Shown here: piece after piece, positions 49,021 through 57,836 of the stretch
Numbering within the stretch: position 1 is the stretch's first letter
Layout of the letters: each line of letters starts with the position of its first letter
Assembly: GCA_004359435.1 (NCBI GenBank)
Contig: PTET01000001.1
Span: 896,121-960,120 of the forward strand
Length of the DNA: 64,000 bases
Direction of reading: 5' to 3'
Source of the DNA: Flavobacteriaceae bacterium
GTDB lineage: Bacteria > Bacteroidota > Bacteroidia > Flavobacteriales > Weeksellaceae
Made by a program: the position numbers and the translations under genes
Notes under the pieces: generated by a model
The model's database searches: none
Told to the model about the DNA's origin: nothing
Seen by the model: the letters and a program-made list of their open reading frames with translations, nothing else

Positions 49021-49369
49021 TTTCTTTCTAAAAACCCCAAAAAAGACCTTTTTTTGGGGTTTGTTTTTATTTGAAACCTATCTTTTCTTAAAGCCATTTA
49101 AGAAATCTTCTTTTAAGGTTCCTATTGAGCATTTTGACAAAGCGGTTCATTTTGGGCTCTTTTTTGTCTTGACCTTCGTTTTTTTGAAGGCTTTCGAAAA
49201 TTCAAGCAAAGCAGTTGTGGCCGTTGTCTTCATTCTCTATGGTTTCTTGATAGAGGTTTTGCAAAATATCTTGCCTTTTGGTCGTTCTTTCGAGCTTCTT
49301 GATTTAGGGCTTGATACGTTGGGCATTTTGACGGCTGTTTTAATTTTTAAAAAAGAAAAACAGTCATAG
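48995..49369 (+). CDS. VanZ-family membrane protein
   Basis: A 124-residue protein with four hydrophobic segments and the VanZ pattern [16 protein letters not shown] followed by [25 protein letters not shown]. The function of stand-alone VanZ-like proteins is unknown, and no glycopeptide-resistance genes are near. The same sprA-gcvH-vanZ order is common in Flavobacteriia, to my knowledge. Translation is probably coupled to gcvH through the 26-bp overlap. Confidence 0.88.
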   Translation: MTTKELLDNFFLKTPKKTFFWGLFLFETYLFLKPFKKSSFKVPIEHFDKAVHFGLFFVLTFVFLKAFENSSKAVVAVVFILYGFLIEVLQNILPFGRSFELLDLGLDTLGILTAVLIFKKEKQS

Positions 49370-49389
49370 GATTTATAATACATCTATAA

Positions 49390-49420
49390 AAAAAACCGCT
49401 CAATGAGCGGTTTTTTTTGT
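49390..49420. terminator. Bidirectional terminator
   Basis: The stem AACCGCTC / GAGCGGTT with loop AAT is flanked by A7 and T8 runs. It separates the VanZ-like gene (plus) and rlpA (minus). Confidence 0.88.
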
Positions 49421-49442
49421 GATTTTAGGGTGTTTTTAGTAG

Positions 49443-49844
49443 TTATTTTACCACCACATAACTTACCGATATAATTCCTTTGTCAATGGAAGAGATGGCT
49501 TCAAAAGAACCTTGGCTAAGGTCAAGCACTCTACCTGTTTTGGCAAATCCTCCTGTATCGGTTACTGTAACAATTACTTTTTTGTTGTTGCTTTTGTTGG
49601 TAACCTCTAGTTTGGTACCAAAGGGATGGGTTTTTTTACCATTTACAATGGGAACGGCACAGGTTTTTCCGTTTTTGTCGAATTTTTGCCCGTTGGCCAT
49701 GGGTTTTCCATGAAATCCAGTTCCATAATAAGACACTTTTCCTTCTATGGAGTTGGTAGTGCTAAGGTCTTGGTTGGGAGCAAAGGCCATGGTAGAAAGT
49801 CCAAATAGGACAGCACTTAGGCCATTTTTGAATAATCTAATCAT
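49443..49844 (-). CDS. RlpA-like double-psi beta-barrel protein
   Basis: A 133-residue protein with a signal peptide and one DPBB domain. The family segments are VSYYGTGFHGKPMANGQKFD, HPFGTKLEVTN and VTVTDTGGFAKTGRVLDLS. RlpA proteins can cut denuded glycan strands at the septum. This one lacks a SPOR domain and has no lipobox, so it is a minimal secreted form. It is transcribed alone from a well-formed promoter and is not part of the dcw operon behind it. Confidence 0.88.
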   Translation of the reverse strand: MIRLFKNGLSAVLFGLSTMAFAPNQDLSTTNSIEGKVSYYGTGFHGKPMANGQKFDKNGKTCAVPIVNGKKTHPFGTKLEVTNKSNNKKVIVTVTDTGGFAKTGRVLDLSQGSFEAISSIDKGIISVSYVVVK

Positions 49845-49870
49845 AATTTAATTTCTTTTCGATTACTCCA

Positions 49871-49899
49871 CAAAGATACGGACTTTAACTATAAGCAAA
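49871..49899 (-). promoter_or_regulatory. Full Bacteroidota promoter for the rlpA-like gene
   Basis: On the minus strand TTTG (49899-49896), a 17-bp spacer, then TATCTTTG (49878-49871) match the -33 TTTG and -7 TAnnTTTG elements with canonical spacing. The -7 box is 26 bp from the start codon. This is the clearest promoter in the window. Confidence 0.8.
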
Positions 49900-49942
49900 T
49901 GTTAAAATAGCTATTTTGTTGATAACTAGCTATTTGTGAACA

Positions 49943-50392
49943 TTAACCCAAAAGCTTTTTTACAAGGGTAGAAATGGTCTTTCCATCTGCTTTTCCAGCC
50001 ATTTTTTCGGATGCCAATCCCATTACTTTTCCCATGTCTTTCATACCGATGGCGCCAGTTTCTGCAATAATAGACCCAAGGATTTCTTCTATTTCGTTTT
50101 CCGTTAACTGCTTGGGTAAAAATTTTTCGATTACAGCGGCTTGAGCCAATTCTAACTCGGCCATTTCTTTGCGGTCTTGGGCCGAAAATTGCTCTGCAGA
50201 TTCTTTTCTTTGCTTAATCTGTTTTTGTAAAATGGAGATTTCTGCTTCAGCGGATAGCGCTGTTTCTTTTCCACCCGCTGTTTTGGCCATTAGAATGGCA
50301 GATTTTACAGCCCTAAGTGCCTCAAGGGCAACTTTGTCTTTGTTTTTCATGGCAGTTTTCAACTCTGCCATGATGTTTTCTTCTAAATTCAT
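49943..50392 (-). CDS. yqeY: GatB/YqeY domain-containing protein
   Basis: A 149-residue YqeY-type protein related to the tail domain of GatB, the tRNA-dependent amidotransferase. It shows ALRAVKSAILMAK, then LPKQLTENEIEEIL and the end KMAGKADGKTISTLVKKLL. A role in tRNA-linked metabolism is assumed but unproven. Its start overlaps the ftsZ stop by 1 base (TGATG), so it is the last gene of the dcw operon. No hairpin terminator follows. Confidence 0.92.
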   Translation of the reverse strand: MNLEENIMAELKTAMKNKDKVALEALRAVKSAILMAKTAGGKETALSAEAEISILQKQIKQRKESAEQFSAQDRKEMAELELAQAAVIEKFLPKQLTENEIEEILGSIIAETGAIGMKDMGKVMGLASEKMAGKADGKTISTLVKKLLG

Positions 50393-52254
50393 CAGTCTAC
50401 GTTATCGTGTAAAAAATGATTGGGTCTAATTTGAATCTCATTGTTTTGATCTAAACTAAGCATAATCTTGCCCTTTTCTTCTTGACCAGATTGATGAAGA
50501 TTGATCCCTTGTCTTTTGTAGGCTGGAATGTTTTCTAAATCTTGCTCTGAGTAATTGTTTTGAAACTTAAAGTTGAATTGTTTTAGTTTGTTTTTTCTCT
50601 CTTCAAGTCTACTGATAATGGGCTGATGAACGATGTCTTTTTCTTCTAAGAAAGTTTGTTGAATGCTTTGTTTTTCGGGCAAAACTTCTACATTGGTTTT
50701 TTCTACCTCTAGATTTGGGGAAGAAAATTCCATTTCAAAAGACATACTTTCTTCAAAGCTGTTTTGCTCAGAAAAGTTTTGCGTTTCTTGAGATTCAAAT
50801 CCGAACTCCATGGATTCTTGCGAGTTAGAATATTTACTGCTTGAAAAATCTTGGCTTTCTTTTTTGTTTCTAAGGCTTAAATCTTCGAAGAGAGAAGTTG
50901 TCGTAAAGTCTTCTTGGGTCTCTTCAAATTCTTCATCTAAATAGAATGTTTCTACCTTATTTTGAATTCCTTGACTGCTTTCAGTTTTTTTTTCAATGGG
51001 TGCAAAAAGGTCAAAGGCGTCATTGCTCTGATGTTTTCTCTCTGAAATTTGTTCCTCTTGGATGAGAGAAATTTCGGGTTCTTCCTCAGTGGAAGAGACG
51101 ATCTCTTTGGGTTTTTCAGGCTCTTCTTCTAATACAAATCGGGTGATTTGCTGAGTTTCTGAAATCTCTGGTTTTGTTTTTTCTTCTACATGTAAGCTTT
51201 GAACTAAGGCTTGTTCTTCCCCTAGGGTGTGGAAAATCTTCTTTTCTTCTTGTCCTGTGTATCTTTTGTCGTCCACGGGGAATCCTGTAGCCACAATGGT
51301 TACATTAATTTGTTTACCAAGGGAAAGATCTTCACCAACTCCCATAATGATGTTGGCATTGTGACCCGCTTCTGCTTGAATGAAATCATTGATGATTCCA
51401 ATTTCGTCCATGGTAATTTCTTCTTCTCCAGACACAATTAAAAGCAGTACGTTTTTGGCTCCAGTAATTTTGTTGTCGTTCAGTAGAGGAGAGTCCAGCG
51501 CTAAAGAGATGGCTTCTTTGGCTTTGTTTTCTCCTTCTGCTTTGGCAGAACCCATGATGGCCGTTCCGCTGTTGGCAAGTACGGTTCTGGCATCTCTAAG
51601 GTCGATGTTTTGGGTGTAGTGGTGGGTAATTACCTCTGCAATCCCTTTGGCGGCAGTAGCCAAAACCTCGTCTGCTTTGGCGAAACCTGTTTTATAACCT
51701 AGGTTTCCGTAAAGCTCACGTAGTTTGTTGTTGTTGATGATAATCAGTGAATCAACCGAGTTTCTTAGTTTTTCCAGTCCTTTTTCGGCCTGTTCAATTC
51801 TCATTTTACCTTCAAACTGGAAAGGAACTGTAACAATGGCTACGGTTAGAATCCCCATTTCTTTGGCGATTCCAGCGATAATAGGTGCAGCTCCAGTTCC
51901 GGTACCACCACCCATACCTGCGGTGATAAATACCATTTTGGTGTTGCTGTCCAGTAGTGCTTTTACGTCTTCTAAACTCTCCAGAGCGGCCTGTTCTCCA
52001 ACTTCAGGATTAGCTCCCGCACCTAGTCCTTCGGTAATAGAAAGTCCTAACTGAATTTTGTTGGGAATTGGGCTGTTGTTTAGGGCCTGTGCATCGGTGT
52101 TGGAGATCACAAAATCTACTCCAGTAATGCCTTCTTCGTACATGTAATTTACCGCATTGCTTCCGCCGCCTCCCACACCAATTACTTTGATGGAAGCAGA
52201 TCTATTTTTGGGCAAGTCGAAAATAAAATTTCCGGTTTCTTTGGTTGTATTCAT
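50392..52254 (-). CDS. ftsZ: Cell division protein FtsZ
   Basis: The tubulin-like GTPase that forms the division ring. The 620-residue protein has GVGGGGSNAVNYM, the tubulin signature GGGTGTGAAPIIAGIAKEMG and the T7 region NDFIQAEAG in residues 1-325. A glutamate- and serine-rich linker of nearly 300 residues follows. The C-terminal tail contains IPAYKRQGI and ends HFLHDNVD. Such long linkers are normal in Flavobacteriia. It starts 3 bp after ftsA. Confidence 0.97.
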   Translation of the reverse strand: MNTTKETGNFIFDLPKNRSASIKVIGVGGGGSNAVNYMYEEGITGVDFVISNTDAQALNNSPIPNKIQLGLSITEGLGAGANPEVGEQAALESLEDVKALLDSNTKMVFITAGMGGGTGTGAAPIIAGIAKEMGILTVAIVTVPFQFEGKMRIEQAEKGLEKLRNSVDSLIIINNNKLRELYGNLGYKTGFAKADEVLATAAKGIAEVITHHYTQNIDLRDARTVLANSGTAIMGSAKAEGENKAKEAISLALDSPLLNDNKITGAKNVLLLIVSGEEEITMDEIGIINDFIQAEAGHNANIIMGVGEDLSLGKQINVTIVATGFPVDDKRYTGQEEKKIFHTLGEEQALVQSLHVEEKTKPEISETQQITRFVLEEEPEKPKEIVSSTEEEPEISLIQEEQISERKHQSNDAFDLFAPIEKKTESSQGIQNKVETFYLDEEFEETQEDFTTTSLFEDLSLRNKKESQDFSSSKYSNSQESMEFGFESQETQNFSEQNSFEESMSFEMEFSSPNLEVEKTNVEVLPEKQSIQQTFLEEKDIVHQPIISRLEERKNKLKQFNFKFQNNYSEQDLENIPAYKRQGINLHQSGQEEKGKIMLSLDQNNEIQIRPNHFLHDNVD

Positions 52255-52257
52255 GGC

Positions 52258-53667
52258 TTATTCTTCTTCTTTTAACATTTGAATGAACTTTTCGCTCCAG
52301 TGGTTCAAGAAAGATTTGGATCTTTTTTTACCTACTTCTTCTTTTACGGCTTCAACTTCTGGACTAATTTCCATTTCTTGTAGAACCTCTTGGGTGGTTG
52401 GAACATTAACGGGTTCTTCCAAAAGTCCTGTTGGATTAATTTGGGTTACTTTTTCTTTGTTTTGTAAGTTTTCGAAAGTTCCTCCGATGGTTTTATCGTC
52501 TTCTAGTTTTTCTAGGGCTTTCATTAAGAGTCCAATTCCGGTGGCGTATTCTGGGTTGGCTAGTTCCTCGGACTGACCTCCAGCCAGATGCTCGTTGGAA
52601 TATCCAATTCGAACATCCATCCCGGTTACAAATTCTGTAAGTTGTCTAATGTGTTTGAGTTTTGAACCTCCTCCTGTCATCACAATTCCTGCAATCAGTT
52701 TTTTCTTTTGCTCATCACAGCCGTAATTTTTCATCTCCAAATAGGCTTGTTGCAACACTTCTTCTATTCTGGCATGAATAATCTGAGAGAGTTTTTTCAG
52801 TGAAATTTCTTTGGGTTCTCTTCCTCTAAGCCCTGCGATAGAAACAATTTCTGTCTCTTTGTTTTCACCCGGCCAAGCAGAGCCAAATTTGGTTTTGAGA
52901 AGCTCTGCTTGTCTTTCGATAATCGAGCAGCCTTCTTTTACGTCTTCGGTAATGATGTTTCCTCCAAAAGGAATCACCGCTGTATGTCGAATGACGTTGT
53001 CTTTGAAAATAGCTATGTCTGTGGTTCCACCTCCTATATCGATCAGTGCAACTCCTGCTTCTTTTTCTTCCATGCTAAGGGAAGCTACCGAAGAGGCGAT
53101 GGGTTCTAGGGTGATTCCTGTAAGGTTTAATCCTGCGCTTTTGATGCATCTAGCGATGTTTTTGATTGAAGAAATTTGACCAACTACCACATGGAAGTTC
53201 GCTTCTAGTCTTCTTCCGTACATCCCGATAGGTTCTCTCACGTCGCTTTGAGAATCGATTTTGAATTCTTGAGGAAGCACATGGATGATTTCTTCCCCTG
53301 GCATCATCGAGAGTTTGTGTACCTGATTTACCAATCTCTTTACATCTTCTGGGCCAATTACCTCTTCATAATTGGTTCTGGTAATGTAGTCGCTGTGCTG
53401 CAAACTTCTGATGTGTTGTCCAGCGATACCAACGGTAACATCCTGAATTTTCATTCCACACTGAGATTCGGCCTGAGCAACCGCCTCACTGATCGAATTG
53501 ATGGTTTGTGTGATATTCGAAACCACGCCTCTAGAAACGCCTTGGCTTTTGGCTTTACCCATTCCAATAATTTCTAGCTTGCCGTGCTCGTTCTTTTTAC
53601 CCACCATCACTACAATTTTTGTAGTTCCGATGTCTAAACCTACTGCGATATCTTTGTTATTTTCCAT
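52258..53667 (-). CDS. ftsA: Cell division protein FtsA
   Basis: An actin-like ATPase that tethers FtsZ filaments to the membrane. The 469-residue protein begins AVGLDIGTTKIVVMVG and has the phosphate-2 motif ALIDIGGGTTDIAIF and GIVMTGGGSKL. The C-terminal end (SFLNHWSEKFIQMLKEEE) is an amphipathic helix suited to membrane contact. The start is placed at 53667, just inside the ftsQ end (11-bp overlap). An ATG at 53700 lies deeper in ftsQ. Confidence 0.96.
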   Translation of the reverse strand: MENNKDIAVGLDIGTTKIVVMVGKKNEHGKLEIIGMGKAKSQGVSRGVVSNITQTINSISEAVAQAESQCGMKIQDVTVGIAGQHIRSLQHSDYITRTNYEEVIGPEDVKRLVNQVHKLSMMPGEEIIHVLPQEFKIDSQSDVREPIGMYGRRLEANFHVVVGQISSIKNIARCIKSAGLNLTGITLEPIASSVASLSMEEKEAGVALIDIGGGTTDIAIFKDNVIRHTAVIPFGGNIITEDVKEGCSIIERQAELLKTKFGSAWPGENKETEIVSIAGLRGREPKEISLKKLSQIIHARIEEVLQQAYLEMKNYGCDEQKKKLIAGIVMTGGGSKLKHIRQLTEFVTGMDVRIGYSNEHLAGGQSEELANPEYATGIGLLMKALEKLEDDKTIGGTFENLQNKEKVTQINPTGLLEEPVNVPTTQEVLQEMEISPEVEAVKEEVGKKRSKSFLNHWSEKFIQMLKEEE

Positions 53668-54394
53668 TTTCTGTTTTTGTTGCAACAATTTGATTGTCAA
53701 AGGTTAAATCTAATTTTTTATAATAGCTCATTCCGGTTTGTCCCAAATATTGGGCATAAAAAAGTTTGAGTTTTTCGAATTTTTTTTCAAAGTCTTCCAG
53801 TTTTCCAAAAACGATGATATAGGCTCCCAAATTAACCATTAAGTTAAAGGATTCTGGACTTGTTTTTTCTATCCCAATAATGTGTTTTCTCAACAAGTTA
53901 TCCTCATTTATGAACGAAATTAACTCGTTTAGGGGCTTTAGGTCTTCGGGTTTAATCTCTCCACTGACCAAAATAACATCTGCCGAGTAGTTTTTGCTCA
54001 GCCCAAAGGTTTCGTTTTCAGGGTTTAAGTAGTATTGATTTCTTGAAGTTTTAATTCTAGCTGTGGCAACCTGTTGGGTGATGTCAGCGCAAAGGCTGCC
54101 TTTTTTGTCTAAATAAACTTCTGCTTTCTTAATTTGTTCTCCAGAATCTAATGTGTTTTCTATCGATCTTAGATCTAGGTCTTTGGTTTTGCTCTGAAAC
54201 AGATCGGGATGATTTTTTTGCAAGATGTCTTGGACAATTTCTTGACTTACAAAATAGGATTCTCCTTGATTTTTTAGGTTGATCTTAAGCTCTGGTTCAA
54301 CTACACGGTTATAATCTCTCACCCAGGCAAACCCATAGAGTAAGCCAAAACAAATCAGCAAACAAACAAACAATATGTAGTTAGATCTGTTCAT
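53657..54394 (-). CDS. ftsQ: Cell division protein FtsQ
   Basis: A 245-residue bitopic protein with one membrane helix at residues 6-25 and a periplasmic POTRA/FtsQ region. Sequence conservation is low in this family, so the call leans on topology, length and the position between murC and ftsA. It links early and late division proteins. Its ATG overlaps the present murC stop (ATGA). Confidence 0.88.
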   Translation of the reverse strand: MNRSNYILFVCLLICFGLLYGFAWVRDYNRVVEPELKINLKNQGESYFVSQEIVQDILQKNHPDLFQSKTKDLDLRSIENTLDSGEQIKKAEVYLDKKGSLCADITQQVATARIKTSRNQYYLNPENETFGLSKNYSADVILVSGEIKPEDLKPLNELISFINEDNLLRKHIIGIEKTSPESFNLMVNLGAYIIVFGKLEDFEKKFEKLKLFYAQYLGQTGMSYYKKLDLTFDNQIVATKTENGK

Positions 54395-55557
54395 TTAGAA
54401 AATCTATGATAAGGATAGATGTCTAAAAGTAAAACTGTATCTGCTTTTTGAAGGCTAAGGGCAAATTCATCCGCAAAATCTTTGGTTCTACTAAAAAGAT
54501 GAGGCTGAAATACCACCAACATTTTCTTGCTTGGATAAAGCTCTCTGGCGGCAGAAATGGCAGCATTAATTTCTGTGGGATGATGGGCGTAATCATCAAT
54601 GTATACCTTGCCATTTATTTTGTGGCGAGTAAATCTTCTTTTAATTCCTTTGAAAGATTCTATGGCCTCTTTGATGATCTCAGAATCTAACCCTAATTTT
54701 TTGGCCACCGCAAAAGCCGCTGTTGCGTTTTTGATGTTGTGTCTACCTGGAAGATCCATCTTGATATCAGATATAGTCTCTTGGTAATGCTTGATATCAA
54801 ACACAAATTGGTCTTTTTCTACCCGAATGTTTTGGGCGCAAATATCACTTTCAGGGGAAATTCCATAGGTTACCGCATCCTCAAAGGGAAGGCCATAATT
54901 CACAAAAAGATTGTCTGGAGTAACTTTTAAAGCATATTCTTGGAAGGCAAATACAAAATCTTCTTCTTTTTGGTAGATGTCTAGATGATCTGCATCTACA
55001 GAAGTAACAATGGAGATGTTTGGCGATAGTTTCAAGAAAGAACGATCGTATTCATCTGCTTCAACTACAGTTATTTTCTGGCCATGCCCAATTAAGTTGC
55101 TTCCATAGTTTTGAGAAATCCCCCCGCAAAAAGCAGTACTTTCTAATTTGGCATAATGTAAAATATGTCCAAGTAGGGTAGTGGTGGTGGTTTTTCCGTG
55201 GGTTCCAGCTACACCAATACAAAAGGTATCTCGGGTTAAATCTCCAAGAACTTCTGCGCGTTTAAGTAGATCGAATTCTTTTTCTTTGAAATAGGCCAAT
55301 TCTTTGAGGTCCGATGGAACTGCGGGAGTATAAATTACAAGTGTGTTTTCTGGCGTTAACTCAGCGGGAATCAGCTCTGGAGAATCGGTATAATGGATTT
55401 TGATTCCTTCATTTTCTAAGGTTTTTGTAAGCTGTGTAGAGGTTTTATCGTACCCAAGTACATTTTTCCCATTGTAGGCAAAATATCTTATTAGGGCACT
55501 CATGCCAATGCCACCAGCTCCCAGAAAGTAATAATTTTGATAACTCAGCTTATTCAT
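54391..55557 (-). pseudogene. murC: UDP-N-acetylmuramate-L-alanine ligase, C-terminus deleted
   Basis: MurC adds L-alanine to UDP-MurNAc, the first peptide step of peptidoglycan synthesis. The N-terminal Rossmann segment GAGGIGMSALIRYF, the ATP motif [12 protein letters not shown] and YAHHPTEI are present. After LLLDIYP (about 54412) the frame runs through six odd residues to a stop at 54391. Relatives have 60-65 more residues. A plausible authentic end, IIDFLNEQI and stop at 54381, sits in another frame right at the junction, overlapping the ftsQ start. This suggests an out-of-frame deletion near 54407-54412. The gene is essential in other bacteria. Confidence 0.92.
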
Positions 55558-56663
55558 AAATATTCTGCTATAATTCGTACAATTTTATGGGTGGCATCGG
55601 GCTTTTTAAGCAGTCCGATGTTTTGACTCATTTCTTCTCTTAATTCCATGTTTTGGCAGAGTTCTAGGGTTTTTTGTACCAGAGATTGTTCCGCATCTTT
55701 GTCTTTGACAATAATTGCAGCCTTATGATTTTCTAAACTCTCAGCATTTTTGGTTTGATGGTCTTCCGCAGCCCAAGGCAGTGGGATGAGTATCACGGGT
55801 TTTTGTGCCATGCAAAGTTCAGAAATAGCAATGGCGCCAGCTCTTGAAATGATTACATCTGCCGCTGCATAAGCATCGTCCATGTTGTAGATAAACTCAC
55901 TAAGAATTAGTCCTGGATGATCTGCAAAGGGAAGTTCTTTGAGCCTTTTATAATCTGTTTTACCGGTTTGCCAAATAAATTGTATGTCTTGGTCTAAAAG
56001 TTCCAATACCGATTTTTCCCAAGCTTTGTTTATGTTTTGAGAGCCCAAAGAACCTCCAACAGAAAGCACGGTAGTCTTGTTAGGATAAAGCCCAAATTTC
56101 TTTTTTGATACCTCTTGGTTGGGATAATTGTCAAAGATTTCTGTTCGGATGGGGTTTCCAGTAAAATGAATTTTGTTTTTATTAAAGAAAGCTTCCATGT
56201 TTGGATAGGCCACCGCAATGGCTTTGGCTCTTTTTCCTAGCAACTTGTTGGTTAGTCCAGGGATAGAATTTTGTTCTTGAATAAGGTACGGAATTCCTTT
56301 TAAAGCGCACATCAGTAGCGTTGGGCCACTGGCATAACCACCGGTTCCTATAGCAAAATCGGGTTTGAAATCGGAAATAATTTTTCGGGCCTGAGACAAA
56401 CTCTTGATGAGTTTCAGTGGAAATCCAAGATTGTTCTTTATGCTAGACCTATCGATTCCAGAGATGTCTACCCCTTTGATAGAATATCCCGCTTTGGGAA
56501 CTTTTTCCATTTCCATTTTTCCGTTGGCTCCCACAAAGAGAATTTCGCAGCTTGGAAATTCTTTTTTGAGTTGGTCTGCAATGGCTACCGCTGGAAAGAT
56601 ATGTCCTCCAGTGCCTCCTCCACTTAGGATGATTCTAGGCGATGTCTTCGATGATTGCTTCAC
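55554..56663 (-). CDS. murG: MurG, lipid II-forming N-acetylglucosaminyltransferase
   Basis: MurG adds GlcNAc to lipid I on the inner face of the membrane. The 369-residue GT-B protein has GGGTGGHIFPAVAIA, IGTGGYASGP, QEQNSIPGLTNK and the UDP-GlcNAc site ISRAGAIAISELC. It is complete. It overlaps ftsW by 29 bp upstream and murC by 4 bp downstream. Confidence 0.97.
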   Translation of the reverse strand: MKQSSKTSPRIILSGGGTGGHIFPAVAIADQLKKEFPSCEILFVGANGKMEMEKVPKAGYSIKGVDISGIDRSSIKNNLGFPLKLIKSLSQARKIISDFKPDFAIGTGGYASGPTLLMCALKGIPYLIQEQNSIPGLTNKLLGKRAKAIAVAYPNMEAFFNKNKIHFTGNPIRTEIFDNYPNQEVSKKKFGLYPNKTTVLSVGGSLGSQNINKAWEKSVLELLDQDIQFIWQTGKTDYKRLKELPFADHPGLILSEFIYNMDDAYAAADVIISRAGAIAISELCMAQKPVILIPLPWAAEDHQTKNAESLENHKAAIIVKDKDAEQSLVQKTLELCQNMELREEMSQNIGLLKKPDATHKIVRIIAEYL

Positions 56664-57834
56664 TTTGTTTTTTTCTTTCGGCCTGAATTTCTTCAGGGGT
56701 TTTTATTTGTCTACTCACACTTAAAATTACACCAAGCCCCATACAGGTAATCCAAATGGAAGTACCTCCATAACTAATCATAGGCAAGGGTTGTCCGGTA
56801 ACGGGCATTAAATTAACCGCCACCGCCATATTGATAAGCGCTTGGAATATAATAGGAAGCCCTGCGGCAAAAACCAAAAGGGTTCCGAAATAGGTGTGTA
56901 TTTTTACAGATATAAGTATAATTCTAAACAGAATCGATAAGAAAATAAAGATTAAAAACAGCCCACCTACAAAACCATATTCTTCAACGATAATGGCAAA
57001 AATAAAGTCTGATGAAGATTGCGGAAGGGTTTGTTTAAGTGCACTTTTCCCAGATCCTACCCCTAAAATACTACCTTGAACAATGGCTGTTTTGGCGTTT
57101 TTTACTTGGTAAGATTCTTCTTCTTTGTCATCTCCAAGGAAACTTTCTATCCTGCTAATCCAAGTATCTACTCGGTTAGAACCTATCAGATCTGGTTTGG
57201 TTTTGGCCACATAGATAAATAGACTGGCAAATAAAATTCCAGAGAACAAAAGTCCAAAGAGATATTTGAGCGGATAATCTCCCAAGAAGAGAATCACCAG
57301 AGCCATCGCGAAGATAATCAGCGCGGTTGATCCATTGGCTGGAAAAATAAGTCCAACCACCACTATAATGGGAAGTAAAAGGGGTAAAATGGTGTCAATA
57401 AAGCGAATGTTTTGTTCACGAATTTTGGTAAGGTACCTAGCGCAGTAAATCATCAGGGTTAAAGAAGCCAAAGATGAAGTTTGAATGGTAAAAGGAATTC
57501 CAGGTATTTTGAGCCATCTTGCCGCATTGGCGCCTTCAATGGTAGTGCCTTGAACCAAAGTCAACCCAAGAAGTACAACCACAATGGGCATTCCAAGTAG
57601 CGCCAATCCACCAAAATATTTGTAATCTACATGTTGCAATCCAACAATAATGGCCAGACCAACCAGAAGAAAAAATGCATGTTTTCCAAGGTGGCTAATG
57701 GTGGAACCTTCTCCTACAATAAGCTCTAGGTTAGAGCTGGCAGAATAAACGGGCAAGAACGAAAAAGCCGTGAGTAGCAGTATAAATGCCCACAGGTATT
57801 TGTCTCCTAGCAATATGTTGTTGAGTCTTTCCAA
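56635..57834 (-). CDS. ftsW: Septal SEDS glycosyltransferase FtsW
   Basis: A 399-residue polytopic protein of the SEDS family that polymerises lipid II at the septum together with FtsI. About ten helices are visible. The family end segment LMPVTGQPLPMISYGGTS and GVGSGKSALKQTLPQSSSDFIFAIIVEEYG are diagnostic. It is complete and starts 2 bp after murD. Confidence 0.96.
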   Translation of the reverse strand: MERLNNILLGDKYLWAFILLLTAFSFLPVYSASSNLELIVGEGSTISHLGKHAFFLLVGLAIIVGLQHVDYKYFGGLALLGMPIVVVLLGLTLVQGTTIEGANAARWLKIPGIPFTIQTSSLASLTLMIYCARYLTKIREQNIRFIDTILPLLLPIIVVVGLIFPANGSTALIIFAMALVILFLGDYPLKYLFGLLFSGILFASLFIYVAKTKPDLIGSNRVDTWISRIESFLGDDKEEESYQVKNAKTAIVQGSILGVGSGKSALKQTLPQSSSDFIFAIIVEEYGFVGGLFLIFIFLSILFRIILISVKIHTYFGTLLVFAAGLPIIFQALINMAVAVNLMPVTGQPLPMISYGGTSIWITCMGLGVILSVSRQIKTPEEIQAERKKQSEAIIEDIA

Positions 57835-57836
57835 GG

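Noticed and set aside
48995-49369. Glycopeptide resistance gene vanZ
   Set aside because: Only the general VanZ domain is present and no vanHAX genes are nearby; the sprA-gcvH-vanZ order looks like a housekeeping context.
49880-49940. Terminator for the dcw operon
   Set aside because: A short direct repeat (TAGCTATTT) occurs, but no GC-rich stem with a T run was found.
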